DNA from: Micropterix aruncella
Lineage: Eukaryota > Arthropoda > Insecta > Lepidoptera > Micropterigidae
Assembly (NCBI GenBank): GCA_944548615.1
Contig: OX155980.1
Span: 61,758,965 to 61,822,964, forward strand
Reading direction: 5' to 3'
Length of the DNA: 64,000 bases
The translations under genes were made by a program, and so were the position numbers. Each line of letters begins with the position of its first letter. Positions within the stretch are counted from its first letter, which is position 1. This document shows positions 17,901-28,440 of the stretch, piece after piece. The notes under the pieces were generated by a model. The model was not told the origin of the DNA, did not search any database, and saw only the letters and a program-made list of their open reading frames with translations.

Positions 17901-17924
17901 TGCGGTGTGAAGCAGCGCAAGTAA

Positions 17925-18215
17925 GTCGGGGACTGTATGATGTGATGAATGCTTTAATAGCAATCTCGCCCTTTTTTATATAGGGATAGGTGACGTACAA
18001 AATCTCTATCTTCGTATGATTGATGACGAGGCCGTTGCCATAGGACCAGCGCAATAGTTGTAGAAATTGTTGGTACATGATTGTATTTATAGTATTTACG
18101 TCATCGTGCTCAACCACCAATGCTGTGTCGTCAGCGAATTGGTACACTTTGATTTATTGATTATATCCGATATAGTGTTGCAATATATGAAATAAAACAT
18201 AGGCCCCAATACATG
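17925..18215 (-). pseudogene. Non-LTR reverse transcriptase fragment (catalytic FADD motif)
   Basis: Minus-strand peptide VYQFADDTALVVEHDD contains the RT catalytic F/YADD box. It is followed by QLLRWSYGNGLVINHTKIEI, matching the segment after the box in jockey-like RTs (W..xNGLxIN..KT). Preceding residues (CIGAYVLFHIL) fit the PQG-to-box interval but carry a stop. It lies upstream of the ORF1 relic in its own strand sense, so it belongs to a different insertion. Confidence 0.8.
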
Positions 18216-18785
18216 TTACATTATGAAACTTTCAAGGAAAGTTTAACAACAAGTGTAACAACAAGAAAAGATTAAAACTACGAAGAGTTTTTTTAAGCTC
18301 TGTCAAATTTCGAAATATATTATTTTGACATAAAATATAGATGTCAATAGTTGGAGGACACAAAGAGATGGAGACAAAGCATGTATCGTTATAATTAAAA
18401 TCGCAGTATAAAGCACATACCGTGGTATATACCCTCCATGAAAGCTCATTCACAAATATTTGTTTATTTCGGCTGTTTTATCGGAGTGACAAAATGCAAC
18501 TAGTACGGTTATTGTACGGCGTGCGAAATTCGCTAATTGAAGTCGCTAATTGAAGTCGAAATGCCATAATTGGCCAGCAATAAATTGTAATAAAATGTCC
18601 AGGTAATAATAACACGTCCTAATGAGTTTTTGCTATCCTGTTTTAGAATAACGGTATCGAAGTACGTCAAATCGTCAGTTGTATTTTTCGATTTTATAAT
18701 CGTCAGTAGTATCCGCTATGTCGCGGCACTGTGTGACGAGAAGAAGTGACAATACTCTAGGTCCAGTCTAGCCATGTAGTGTTTT
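18216..18785. other. No gene recognised
   Basis: AT-rich, with a minus-strand frame at 18232-18453 that shows no recognisable motif. Confidence 0.5.
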
Positions 18786-19110
18786 TTCAATTAGACTGGC
18801 GATTGCATCTTGCGTAGAGAGATTTTTTTGAAATCCAAATTGTTTTTTTGACAGTTTAGCCCATGTAATGTTTTTTTAATTAGACTGGTGATTGCATCTT
18901 GCGTAGAGAGATTTTTTTGAAATCCAAATTGTTTTTTTGACAGGATTTGGTTTTCAGCAAAGAAACTAACAAGTCGGGTAAGTAGTAATTTTTCAAAATT
19001 TTTGCTGAAAACTGGTAAAAGAGATATGGGCCAATAATTATCTCTGTTTTCAGCGAAGCCTCCATGAAACCTGTATTTCTGTGACGCCTCCATGAAACCG
19101 CAATAAAACA
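18786..19110 (-). pseudogene. Non-LTR RT fragment (N-terminal fingers) with an 89-bp duplication
   Basis: Minus-strand residues NYWPISLLPVFSKNFEKLLL, then ILSKKQFGFQKNLSTQDAI, match the conserved YRPISLLP and QxGFRxxxST boxes at the start of jockey/CR1-type RTs. The coding part ends in a tandem duplication: TTAGACTGG(C/T)GATTGCATC occurs at 18791 and 18880, 89 bp apart, so the segment encoding LDFKKISLRKMQS is present twice. Truncated on both sides. Confidence 0.85.
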
Positions 19111-19352
19111 ACCATGAAAGCGCTATAATAATATTCACAAATCTAGGCATATCTTCATTTTATTTTTGTACGCGTTACCGCTGTGAAATAAAAGTATTGA
19201 TGATGTAAATTGTAATTGATGATGTGATAGTAAAATTTATTGATGATTATAAATTTGTATCTATATGGCGTTGACATCGATTTAGACCGCGCTATGTCTT
19301 CGTTCGAAAAATGATATTAATGGTAAAGACGGTCTCAACCTAAAGAAACGGT
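19111..19352. other. No gene recognised
   Basis: AT-rich spacer with the short repeat TTGATGAT(G/T) several times near 19197-19250. Confidence 0.5.
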
Positions 19353-19857
19353 GTGTCCCTTGTTATTTTTAGGAAGAAGATATGCTATAAATCTGTGGAT
19401 TCTGTAATACAAGTTGATGACGTAGCAGATAATCCCGTCGAGTACTTAAACACCCTTAACACAGCGGGTCGCTTCTATCATAAGCTCACTCTTAATTTTG
19501 GCGCACCAATTATTTTATTGAGGAATATAAAACTTCAAAATTTGTGCAACAGATTGCAAATAACGGCTCTTCAAAAAAAACGTTTTAGACGCCAAGTTTA
19601 ACACCGGATGAGCTCAAAGGGATACAATATTTAAAGCATGAATACCATCAGAATACCCCTTTGAGTTCAAGAGTTTGGGATTCCCCCTGAATGTCTGCTT
19701 CGTTATGACTATTAATAAAACGCAAGGACGGTCACCGGAAATGACCGGAGTAGACCTTACGGAGGACAGTTTTTCTCACGGACAGTTTTATGGGGCCTGT
19801 TCGAGAGTGAGCGCCGATCAGGCCGCAAGCAGTCAGAGAGTTGTACGACAAATGTGA
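19353..19857 (+). pseudogene. Helitron PIF1-like helicase C-terminal fragment
   Basis: Two frames give consecutive parts of a Helitron helicase. YKSVDSVIQVDDVADNPVEY, then HKLTLNFGAPIILLRNI and LCNRLQI, lie at 19380-19570. FEFKSLGFPLNV, then FVMTINKTQGRSPEM and FSHGQFYGACSRVS, lie at 19662-19815. These match the LTLKVGxPIMLLRNL and AMTINKxQGQ...SHGQLYVACSRV boxes of the C-terminal helicase region, with Ala replaced by Val before MTINK. At least one frameshift separates them. Helitrons use this enzyme with a Rep nuclease for rolling-circle transposition; Rep is absent here. Confidence 0.87.
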
Positions 19858-19918
19858 TACCTATGATAAGAGGTCGTTAACTAAACTAAGTTCAACTGCA
19901 TATTTGTAGGCAAGAAGC

Positions 19919-20766
19919 GGAATGGGACAAGTGGGCGCCGCCAACTGGGCGCGGCCGACTGGGCGCTGCTAACTGGGCGCCGCCGACTGGACGCCAGGCC
20001 AATTGGGCGCAGGGACAACTGGGCGCGAGCCAAGTGGGCGCGGGACAGGTGGGCGCCAAAATTATGCAATATATTTATATATTTATTTATTGTGACTGAC
20101 TATTTAAAAAATAACTAATGGTGAAACATTACCTTCGTAGCTATACTGTGATACATCCGTTTCATAGCTAGCTTTTACCTGGGATTTAACATTTACATAA
20201 TAAATTTGGTGCAAAATATCAAAAAATATATAGGAAGTATTATATATAGGTACTATGAAAGCCTTTAATACATTTACTCAAATAATTTACAAGACTGGAA
20301 ATAGTTAATGCTCTGTTGATATAATATTGATCGTTTTATTTTTTTATTTATTTTACAGCCAACCAATATACGTGAAATATATACGTGACCATAAATATAA
20401 AGCTCTGCATTTTATGATATATTTTGATATTTTTCACTAAATTTAATAAGTATTTATTATGTAAATGTTAAATCCCATATAAACGCTAGCTCTGAAACGG
20501 GTGTATCACAGTATAGCTAAGAAGTTAATGTTTCACCATTAGTTAATTTTTATATAATGTAGCAATAAAAATATTTCTCGTCAGTCACATTAAAAAAATA
20601 TGTAAATATATTGCATAATATAATTTTGGCGCCCACCTGTCCCGCGCCCACTTGGCTCGCGCCCAGTTGTCCCTGCGTGCAGTTGGCCTGGCGCCCAGTC
20701 GGCGGCGCCCAGTTAGCAGCGCCCAGTCGGCCGCGCCCAGTTGGCCGCGCCTACTTGTCCTAGACC
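19919..20766. mobile_element. 848-bp foldback DNA transposon with subrepeats and 10-bp TSD
   Basis: GGCAAGAAGC occurs at 19909-19918 and again at 20767-20776, immediately outside a giant inverted repeat. Ends read inward GGAATGGGACAAG and GGTCTAGGACAAG. Arms of about 320 bp (19919-20240 and 20445-20766) are near-perfect inversions. The outer arm is a GC-rich array of ACTGGGCGC-type subrepeats, followed by AT-rich sequence including CTATACTGTGATACA. The centre (about 200 bp) is AT-rich and non-coding. Long arms, terminal subrepeats and a 9-10-bp duplication resemble Mutator-like foldback elements, but no transposase is present to prove the class. Frames through the arms are not genes. Confidence 0.88.
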
Positions 20767-20776
20767 GGCAAGAAGC

Positions 20777-21289
20777 AATGAAAATTTCATCACAATTTCC
20801 ACACGTGTATAAAATATCGCTTTCCACACGATCGGAGTCGCGGGCTATATCTTCTGGGATCACCGCTATAACATTGGAAGGAGGTCTGCGCAGACTGCGC
20901 ACTCCGCTTTGAAATTACCCCTTAAATTTACCAATGTAGAGACTCCAATGTGCAACATTTGAAAGTAAAGCAATCTGGCCATAGTATTGCCTAAAGAAAA
21001 TAATAGTATGGGACGAAAGCACCATGGCACATAAGAGAGGTAATGAAGTAATAAATAAAACTCTATAGGACGTAATAAACAACACAACACAATAGGTGGT
21101 TTGACAGTGTTAGCTAGAGATTTTCGTCCAACTATATCAGTCAAACTTTGCCAAAAGGAACGCGCGATGATGAAATAAAGGGATGCTTAAAAATATAATA
21201 CTTAAAATTAATCAGTAAAAAACATAAAATTAACTGAAAAATACATGAGAGTGCATTTCAGAGGGGACGCCTTAAATTATTATTCTATA
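20777..21289. other. No gene recognised
   Basis: Sequence after the foldback element. A minus-strand frame at 20866-21144 shows no motif. It is the continuation of whatever the foldback element entered. Confidence 0.5.
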
Positions 21290-21388
21290 TATCTAAAGGT
21301 ATCGCTTGAAAAGGCAAAATAAACACCAACCTACTTAAATTAATAACTCGAAAACTCTACGCGAAGCGAAGCCGCGGCTAACAGCTAG
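21290..21388 (+). mobile_element. Helitron-like 3' terminus
   Basis: Ends GCGAAGCCGCGGCTAACAGCTAG with the CTAG 3' tetranucleotide and an upstream GC-rich potential hairpin. The preceding AAAGGCAAAATAAACACCAACC recurs at about 24134, before another CAGCTAG end at 24205. The next bases, TCTATATA, are a plausible 5' TC start of an adjoining unit, as in head-to-tail Helitron arrays. Confidence 0.6.
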
Positions 21389-21392
21389 TCTA

Positions 21393-22674
21393 TATAAAGG
21401 GTCTTCCAAGAGGGATTCCCAAACTTTGACAGTTGATAGAGGCCATCTTGTTGAAGCTACATCTGTCAAGTTAGTGGTCATTTATTCAGTCTATTTTGCC
21501 AAATCGCCATGGACGGATATAGCATTCAACAACAAGTGAAAATAATAAAATTCTTTTATCGAAATGGGTGTTCTGTTCGGGCAACGTACAGCGCGCTTCA
21601 CCCATTTTACGGTCGCCATAATCGCCCTACCGAGAGGACTATTCGCAATGTGGTGGATAAATTTGAGTCCACTAGTTCAGTAAACGATCGACCGACAACC
21701 GTACGTCGACGAAACGCAAGATGTGCCGAAAACATCACCGCTGTCCGTGAGAGTGTGCAGGAGAATCCGAGGCAGTCGATTTCGCGTCGCTTACAAGAAC
21801 TCGGCCTTTCGCAAACCACAACTTGGCGAATTTTGAATCGTGACTTGGGCCTGCACCCGTACAAAATTCCACTGACCCAGGAACTGAAGGTAAACGACCA
21901 TAGACAACGACGTGTGTTCGCTGAATGGGCTCTGGAGCAGTTGGCAACTTACCCTAATTTTCATCGAAAAATTATCTTCAGCGATGAGGCCCATTTCTGG
22001 ATGAATGGGTACGTGAACAAACACAATTGTCGAATTTGGGACGATACCAATCCACATGAGATCCAAGAGCGTGCATCCCGAAAAAGTCACTGTTTGGTGT
22101 GGATTTTGGGCTGGCGGCGTCATCGGCCCATATTTCTTTGAGAACGACGTTGGCCAGCGCTATAGGTCGATCATTACCAACTACTTTTGGCCTGAATTGG
22201 ATGATCTGGACTCCGACGACATGTGGTTTTCTCTGGACGGCGCTACGTGACACACAGCTCATGCCACATTGGATATTATGCACGAGCGATTTGAGGACAT
22301 GGTCAGCTCACGTGGAGGTGATGTGAACTGGCCACCGAGATCGTGCGATTTGACCCCGTTAGACTTTTTCTTGTGCGGTTTTCTCAAGTCGCAGGTGCAT
22401 GCGAATAAGCCACAAACCACAACGGTCCTCAAAGCCAACATAACCCATGTCATCGGTCAAATTCAGCCTGATTTATGCGCCAGAGTCATGGAAAATTGGA
22501 CATTTCTGATACGCTCCACCCAGAGAAGCCGTGGCGGACATTTGAACGATGTTATATTCCACATATAATAGCATCAATAGGTCTTTCAAACGAATAAAAA
22601 ACTTCGATGGTATCTCACACTTTGTTTTATTTAAATTTAAATACAGGAAGCCGATAATGAAAGACTCTGTATAA
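21393..22674 (+). mobile_element. DD41D (rosa-like) Tc1/mariner element
   Basis: Candidate inverted termini TATAAAGGGTCTTCCA (21393-21408) and, on the other strand, TATACAGAGTCTTTCA (22674-22659) differ at three positions and include TA on both sides. The element carries one transposase gene and little else. It interrupts a Helitron-like repeat, whose CAGCTAGTCTATATA part lies to the left and AAAAGAAGAAACTG...CTGACTAACTGACA part to the right, as at 24201-24245. Confidence 0.8.
21509..22568 (+). pseudogene. DD41D mariner transposase, one frameshift and one stop
   Basis: Begins MDGYSIQQQVKIIKFFYRNG at 21509. A helix-turn-helix region (NGCSVRATYSAL, HNRPTERTIRNVVDKFE) and a second HTH (LGLSQTTTWRILNRDLGLHP) are followed by the catalytic domain: SDEAHFWMNGYVN (first Asp, 21983-21985), SLDGAT (second Asp, 22236-22238) and DLTPLDFFLCG (third Asp, 22362-22364). 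Exactly 41 codons separate the last two Asp, hence DD41D. A one-base frameshift lies near 22065, in the NPHEIQ-to-VHPEKVTVW segment, and TGA at 22248-22250 replaces a residue after DGAT. Otherwise it is full length, ending at TAA 22566-22568. Few lesions imply a fairly recent insertion, but it cannot make active enzyme as it stands. Confidence 0.93.
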
Positions 22675-24055
22675 AAGAAGAAACTGTCTTACTGACTAAC
22701 TGACATATTAGCGCACAGCCTAAACCACTGGGGCTAGGAACTTGAAATATTGCACAAGCATTTCTTTTACAATGTAGGCGAGCACTAAGAAGGGGTTTTT
22801 GGAAATTCAACCCATAAGGGGGTGAAAAGAGTGAAATACTGTTGTATGGAAAATCGAAACCGTTGAAGCTACAGACTTCAAAATGTTTATGTAAGCTACT
22901 CATTACAATTCAAAACTAATGGCATTCACAGTTTTTTCAAAATTAACCCTTGGGGGGTAATTTAAGGGATGAAATGATGAATGGAGATACCTAAACCATT
23001 GAATCTGGAAACCCCTAATTTTGCACAGGGCTTTAATTGATAGTAGAGGTAAGCACGTAGAAGTTTTTTAAAAAAAAATCATTCCTGAGGGGGTTATATA
23101 GGGGATGACAATTTGTATGAAAATACGTCATATACTCGTACCTGTTCCATCGGTTAATTAAATTAAAAAAACGTATTTCAGGATTTTTATAAATTCCATG
23201 CTAATAGGGTAATAAAGGAAACAAAAGTTTGTATAAAAATACGTTTTTTTTGTGAACTACAAGAGAAATTTATAAAAGGAGAAACTGACTTATTGACTGA
23301 CTGACATATTTGCGCACATTTCATACCACTGGGACTAGGAACTTGGAATATTGCACAAGACTTTCTTTTATAATGTAGGCGGGGCACTAAGGTGGCGTTT
23401 TTGAAAATAAAACCCCTAAGGGGTTGAAAAGAGTGAATTACTGTTGTATGGAAATAATGAATGAAATTTTGTATGGAGATACCCAAACAGTTGGATCTTG
23501 AAACTCGAAATGTAGCAAATGACTTTAATTGATAATTGGAAGCACTAAACAAGTTTTTTTTCATTCAACCCTCATGGGATAAAAGAAAGGGGGAAAATTC
23601 TGTAGTAAGAATAGTCGAAATCAATGATACTACTGACATCAAAAATTTATATTTAAGCTACTCTTTACAAATGAATAACAGCCCCATACCTACACCGTTT
23701 TTTTCAAAATCAACCCATAGGGATGAAATGTTGTATGGAGATTTCCATAACCGTTGCATATTTAATTTAAAATTTCGCACAGGGCTTTATTTGGTAGTGT
23801 ATGGAAGCACGATGTAGGGGTTTCTTAAAATTTAAACCCAAACGGGATGAAAGAAACGGCTGAAGTTCTGTTGTATTTAAAAAAGAAACTCCTGAAGCCA
23901 CGATAATGATATTCGCAGTTTTTTTACAATTAATTGAGCTTTATAAAATATTACAGTCAGTCGGTCGATCGCTCGGTAGGCCAGGTAGTTAGTCCTAAAG
24001 GGTTAAAGAACGCATTATAAAATTCCAAGCAGAGGAAGTCGAGGGCAACAGCTAG
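22675..24055 (+). repeat. Helitron-like/dispersed repeat with about 600-bp internal duplication
   Basis: The block ACTGAC(A)TATT(A/T)GCGCACA near 22695 recurs near 23300. After each copy follow CCACTGGG(G/A)CTAGGAACTTG, GCACAAG, GCACTAAG and GGGGTTGAAAAGAGTGAA in the same order. TGTATGGAGAT(A/T) with GCACAGGGCTTTA forms a shorter inner repeat (22980, 23470, 23730). It ends near GAGGGCAACAGCTAG at 24055, a Helitron-like 3' end. Short frames here are chance. Confidence 0.6.
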
Positions 24056-24205
24056 GCTATACCTTACTTCAACTGTTTGATCAATCTAAGATAAAAAACG
24101 TAAAAAACAAAACCTACATAATTATAGTGTGTGAAAAGGCAAATAAACGTCAACCTTTTTTAAATACTAACTCGATTCGATACTTGACGCGATGCCAACA
24201 GCTAG
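24056..24205 (+). mobile_element. Second Helitron-like 3' terminus
   Basis: Contains GAAAAGGCAAATAAACGTCAACC and ends GCCAACAGCTAG at 24205, followed by TCTATATATAAATATAAAAG. This parallels the end at 21388. Confidence 0.55.
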
Positions 24206-24555
24206 TCTATATATAAATATAAAAGTAGGTTGTGACTAACTGACTTATTGATTCATCATTGCCGAGCCGAAACCGCTAAAGCTAACAATATGAAATTTTC
24301 CACAGAAAGCTCAACTCTTGCCATGACCAACTCTTGCTATACCAAACTTCAGCTCAACCGGATTAAGCGTTATGGCGCAATCGTGGAGAAATACGATAAT
24401 ACTCACAGACACACTCAGCCAGACACACAGATAGACTTCTATGTGGAAATGGTCTTAATTGTCTCAGAGGGGTTCAAAATGGATATTTCTGTCTTCGTCT
24501 CGAAAAAAATTTTAGGTGTGTTCACAAAACTTTCCCTTCTTTAGCCTTTTTTTAA
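24206..24555 (+). repeat. Dispersed repeat family C copy
   Basis: After a short Helitron-like start (CTAACTGACTTATTG), the family C signature follows: CTTCAGCTCAACCGG, GCGCAATCGTGGAGAAATAC, an ACAC-rich stretch, AGACTTCTATGTGGAAATGG, TTTCTGTCTTCGTCTCG, an A-run, and TTCACAAAACTTTCCC. The frame 24248-24544 simply spans the repeat. Confidence 0.7.
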
Positions 24556-25302
24556 CCGAGGGCTATCTTTTTGTTAGGCAGAGATATTTCCCTGCTTCTT
24601 AATTTACTTAGTTAAGCCTGAGACTTTCTAAAAATCTGACAATTCTTCTGGGTGTGATGTTGCTGACCTTCTCATGTGTCAAAATAACTTTTTTTATAGC
24701 GTTACTGGTATGGTCTACTTGTATGTAACTATAAAATGGAATCTAAGGAACCGAATTTCAATCACTTCTGATTGTCCTATTCACACAAAACTTGGCAACT
24801 GTGTTTAGTTCTGATGACAATGTAATAATATGGTACCATCGAGCTGATCTGATGATAAAGGAGGTAGTCACAGTAATTAAATAACGGAACAACGAATACT
24901 AAACACGTTTGGGCTTGTTTGAATCTCTTGAGATGTACTCTGGTCATGAATGGTTCCCAGGGTGGAGCTGGATGATAGGCACTAGAACTCCTTAAGGAAA
25001 CTACAAATATTAAATACTATATAAAGTACCTATATATTTATAAGTAAAAAAATAAAACTCGAGAAATAAGCAAAAAGTGAAAAAGTTTTTCGAAAACAAA
25101 ATTTTGAGGAAAACCGTTTTGTAGTTCCCTTCCAGACTAGCAGCATATTCCAGACCTCTCCAGGCTCTAAAGACCGCGATGACGGACTTGTCCGCGTCGT
25201 AGGTCGTCCGATAGAGAGGGTGCCAGCAAGATGGCTTCGGCATAACTGACGTTACTCATGCATCGACTCCCTATGTGGCATCCTACTAGCGTTGATTATA
25301 AT
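24556..25302. other. No gene recognised
   Basis: A minus-strand frame at 25010-25243 begins MPKPSCWHPLYRTTYDADK and has no motif I recognise. The rest is AT-rich. Confidence 0.5.
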
Positions 25303-25932
25303 AGGGTATTAGATCGCTCAATGCGATACTCCGTTTTGATAACCCTTTTGCGCCCGCGAGATGCTGGTGGCGCCGATAGTATTGGGCGGCAAAACTAATC
25401 GATTTTTTTCGGCCATCTATAATACCATTAATAATGAATAAAGTGATAAAGCACTAAATGATGAGTAAAAACCATTATTTAACCAATGATAACAATAATA
25501 CCATTTAAATACTAGAGCCATCTATCGCATTTTAATATAGGCTGATTACATCATATAATTAATACGGAGAGATAGAATGTCATCTATTATTCTATCTGAA
25601 CTTAATATTCGTAATTATTACGTATGACAACCTGTTTACCAAATTAAAAATGAACGTCTGTATGTAAATAATATTAAAATAATAAGAGCTTTGATCTAAA
25701 AATTTGTTCGTTATAATATTATTATTTTATTTCGAGATAGGATACCATATATGTATGCGTGTTTAGAATGCCATCTATACTGCAAAGCCATACTGCCATA
25801 CCGCTAACGCCGCCATAATGAACATAATAGAAGATTAATCAATGTTTGGAACTATAATTGTCATCTACACTTTGCGTTTGGTACTAAAATCCTAGCAGCC
25901 AAAACGGAGTACGGCGCTGAGCAATCCTCCTA
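25303..25932 (+). mobile_element. Dispersed repeat family A, copy with both inverted termini
   Basis: Left end GGGTATTAGATCGCTCAATGC followed by GATACTCCGTTTTG. The right end read inward is AGGATTGCTCAGCGCC then GTACTCCGTTTTG, giving imperfect terminal inverted repeats of about 35 bp. TATA-like bases flank both sides. The interior is AT-rich and non-coding, with the shared ATTATTATTTTATTTCGAGA and AACTATAATTGTCATCTACAC segments. It fits a MITE of a TA/TATA-targeting superfamily; the autonomous partner is not in this window. Confidence 0.7.
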
Positions 25933-27059
25933 TATAACGTTCCCGTCTTACTGCGGCACTGCTCGCTTTCTCAAATTCTCCCACAATACTGGGGATATTC
26001 CAGGTTTGATTACGCGAATGGCACTAGCATGTCAACCGTAATCAACACCTGCATCAGTAACATCCGTATCCGTAGTCTGTCCATAAAAGCCGGAAGCATC
26101 GTGTAGCGGCGATCGTCGCCATCTTTCGTGCTGGCGAACTCCTGGCAAAATGATGGCTGTATTTCTTAGCGCAATTATTTCGTAATTATTGTGCAACTAT
26201 TTCTTAGGAATCTGTTTTTCCCATTTACTTAAGTCGAACGCGCTCTATTTTATCGCAATATTGCATCACTACTGTCAGTATTTTCGGAAGCTGCCGGCAT
26301 CCACATTTTCATCCAGTTTGTTTAATTCAGAGTTAAACTTTGCTTTGACAATTATTGCATGCTGTCTTAAATATCATAAGAATTTCCCGTCTTTACTCTG
26401 CAATAGTTTCATCTCGGGGGCGTCCATGAGGCGTCCATTTTCTACTGCAGCTATTATTACTACAGCTATTTTTTACTTATGCAGATTTCTACTGCTGCTA
26501 ATATTATTGCAATATTAGTTTTATATTTATTATCAATATATTTCATTCCACTTAATTAATGCTTTATTTAATTTTCGCAAGAATAGGGAATAATAAAGTA
26601 TTTAGGACACTTTTATACTAATGTTTAGATATGTTTATATTCAAAGGTATAACGAAAGTACCTACCCCGAATGCCCCCAAAGTACCTACCCCACATTTAG
26701 GTTTTTAGCAAAATAAGTATAATATGCTATATAATAGTAATTATATATTATGTAATAGTTTAGTCGCCGAAGTTTTGACCGTACTAAAACCGCGATACGT
26801 AGATTGATATTGAGATGTTGTTTATTTCAGAATCGGATAACAAATAATTATTAATTTCGTGATATCGTCCTCTTTTTTTTGTTACTTGTTGTTTTCTTCA
26901 TTTTTGCTTCTTATGCCCAAGTACATCCAGCCTAAGTACATCCAGCCCGCCCGCCGCACACAAGACGAGCGCACCCAGCCTCCTCGGCCTCCGTCCGACG
27001 CGACAATACAAACGGCCCTTTTGGGGTACAGAAATTTCTATGATTGCTTCTACATTTAC
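25933..27059. other. No gene recognised
   Basis: Plus-strand frames at 26189-26518 and 26859-27065 lack motifs. AGTACCTACCCC occurs twice near 26658-26695, and AAGTACATCCAGCC twice near 26920-26947. Confidence 0.5.
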
Positions 27060-27810
27060 ATTTAATACATTTTGATTTACGATGCGAAGTAATGGTTTGA
27101 TTCTACATTTACATTTATACAGGTACTTGCAAGACTATTTAAGGGAACGTAAGAAGTCCGATTTTGGTAATGAGTGGGGTTCAATGCTTCATTTACATTT
27201 AACATGGTGTCTCAAAGCAATTTAATGGTACGGATGAAGTCCGTGTCCGGATTCCATGGTCCCGGGCAGCTCCTGGAACATACAAATAGGGTTACGGGAT
27301 GCTGCTTGGCTGCTGGCGTGTTTCTCTTCCTCCCGTTGGCTGGTTGACCTGAAAGCCTCATGTGGCGAAGAGGGTTACTGGTTGTATTTTGTCATTGTTC
27401 GTGATTCTCGATTATGTTCCGCGGGTACGGTTTCTCAGGGGGTCTCGAATGGTGGGGGGTGATTCCTCGGATGTGGGGGTGAAGGGCGGGAGGAATCGGC
27501 CCGCTCAAACATGTTTTTAGACAGTCTTCTGATGAAGGTCTCAATAGTCTCGTCATCAACTAGGTCCTTACGTAGCGTAGCGTTGCTGATGCACCATGGA
27601 GCGGCCACTATGGTTCGCAGCCCGCTGTCCATGATGCGCTGCATGGCGTCCCTGTATGTATTGCTTAAGGCCTGGTACCACGCGGGTGCTGCATACGTCA
27701 GTTGCGCCCTCAGGTACGTCTTAAGGAAGGTCAGTCGCGTCCTTATCGGGATTTGTTTTGCCCTTAGGACGGGTTGGAGGGCCGCTTTGGCCTTAATGTC
27801 GTACAATTTC
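27060..27810 (-). pseudogene. Jockey-type non-LTR retrotransposon, 3' end of RT ORF and 3' UTR
   Basis: An open minus-strand frame (27806-27435) gives KAALQPVLRAKQIPIRTRL, then LTYAAPAWYQALSNTYRDAM, LRTIVAAPWCISNATLRKDL and ETIETFIRRLSKNMFER. These match the C-terminal region after the RT core in jockey elements (RPxLTYAxPAW, LRxxxxAPWYVxN). A proline-rich end and stop are followed by non-coding 3' sequence running left to about 27060, where AAATGTAAATGTAG repeats may mark the tail. 5'-truncated, as expected from incomplete target-primed reverse transcription. The remaining frame is intact, so it is relatively young. Confidence 0.85.
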
Positions 27811-28440
27811 TTTGCATATTTATACTAATATAAAATGCTTTTTGTCTTCCTCTTCCTGTCTCCGCCCGTGTCGCCGGTGCGGCGCGTCCGCCGTTCTCCT
27901 ATTCTCCTCTCATCGCCACGCTTCTCTTTCACTTGCCGGTCCTCATTCTGTCTCTCGTTGATGGCATCCCCGGGCGGTCGTGTCTCTTGTCCCACGCCGC
28001 TTGCCCACGTGTGTCCACGAGATAGTGAAAAACATAATCATCGTATCTCGGCGCGCTCATACTCGTTCCCTGCTGCAAATCCACGTCGATCGTCTAAATT
28101 CTTGGAACCACCGCGGGAGAATTTTGGACCCTCACCAGTGCATGATAAAAAGCATCGCTGGATTTGCTTTACGGAGCGTGGCAGTCCATCCATAGACCGT
28201 GAGGGCTTGGCTTCCGGTATGTACGGTTTGTGTTTCCGGGAGTGTTTTGTTCTATATCGTTTCTTCGCATGATAAGCTATTGTTAAATAATAAACGCCTT
28301 GTTAAACACACTAAACTGACTGTTGCAATTATTTGCCTGCTAATGGAATTCGTGCAGTTGGGCCACTATGACCCGTCTCGTTCTAGGGAACGACTCAATT
28401 CATGGTTTAGCTCCCATCTGGTAGCCTCAACATAGAAGTT
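27811..28440. other. GC-balanced stretch with overlapping open frames, unassigned
   Basis: Plus-strand frames at 27835-28272, 27980-28195 and 28199-28435 overlap in different phases. None shows a domain. Composition is less AT-rich than the surroundings, which suggests an old coding or element-derived segment. I see no reason to prefer one frame. Confidence 0.35.

Noticed and set aside
19881..20912. CRISPR-like array of short GC-rich repeats
   Set aside because: Repeats are the subrepeats of an inverted-arm transposon with a target duplication; spacing is irregular, spacers are absent and the DNA is clearly eukaryotic.
27511..27828. Plus-strand frame of about 105 residues
   Set aside because: Antisense to the jockey-type RT fragment.
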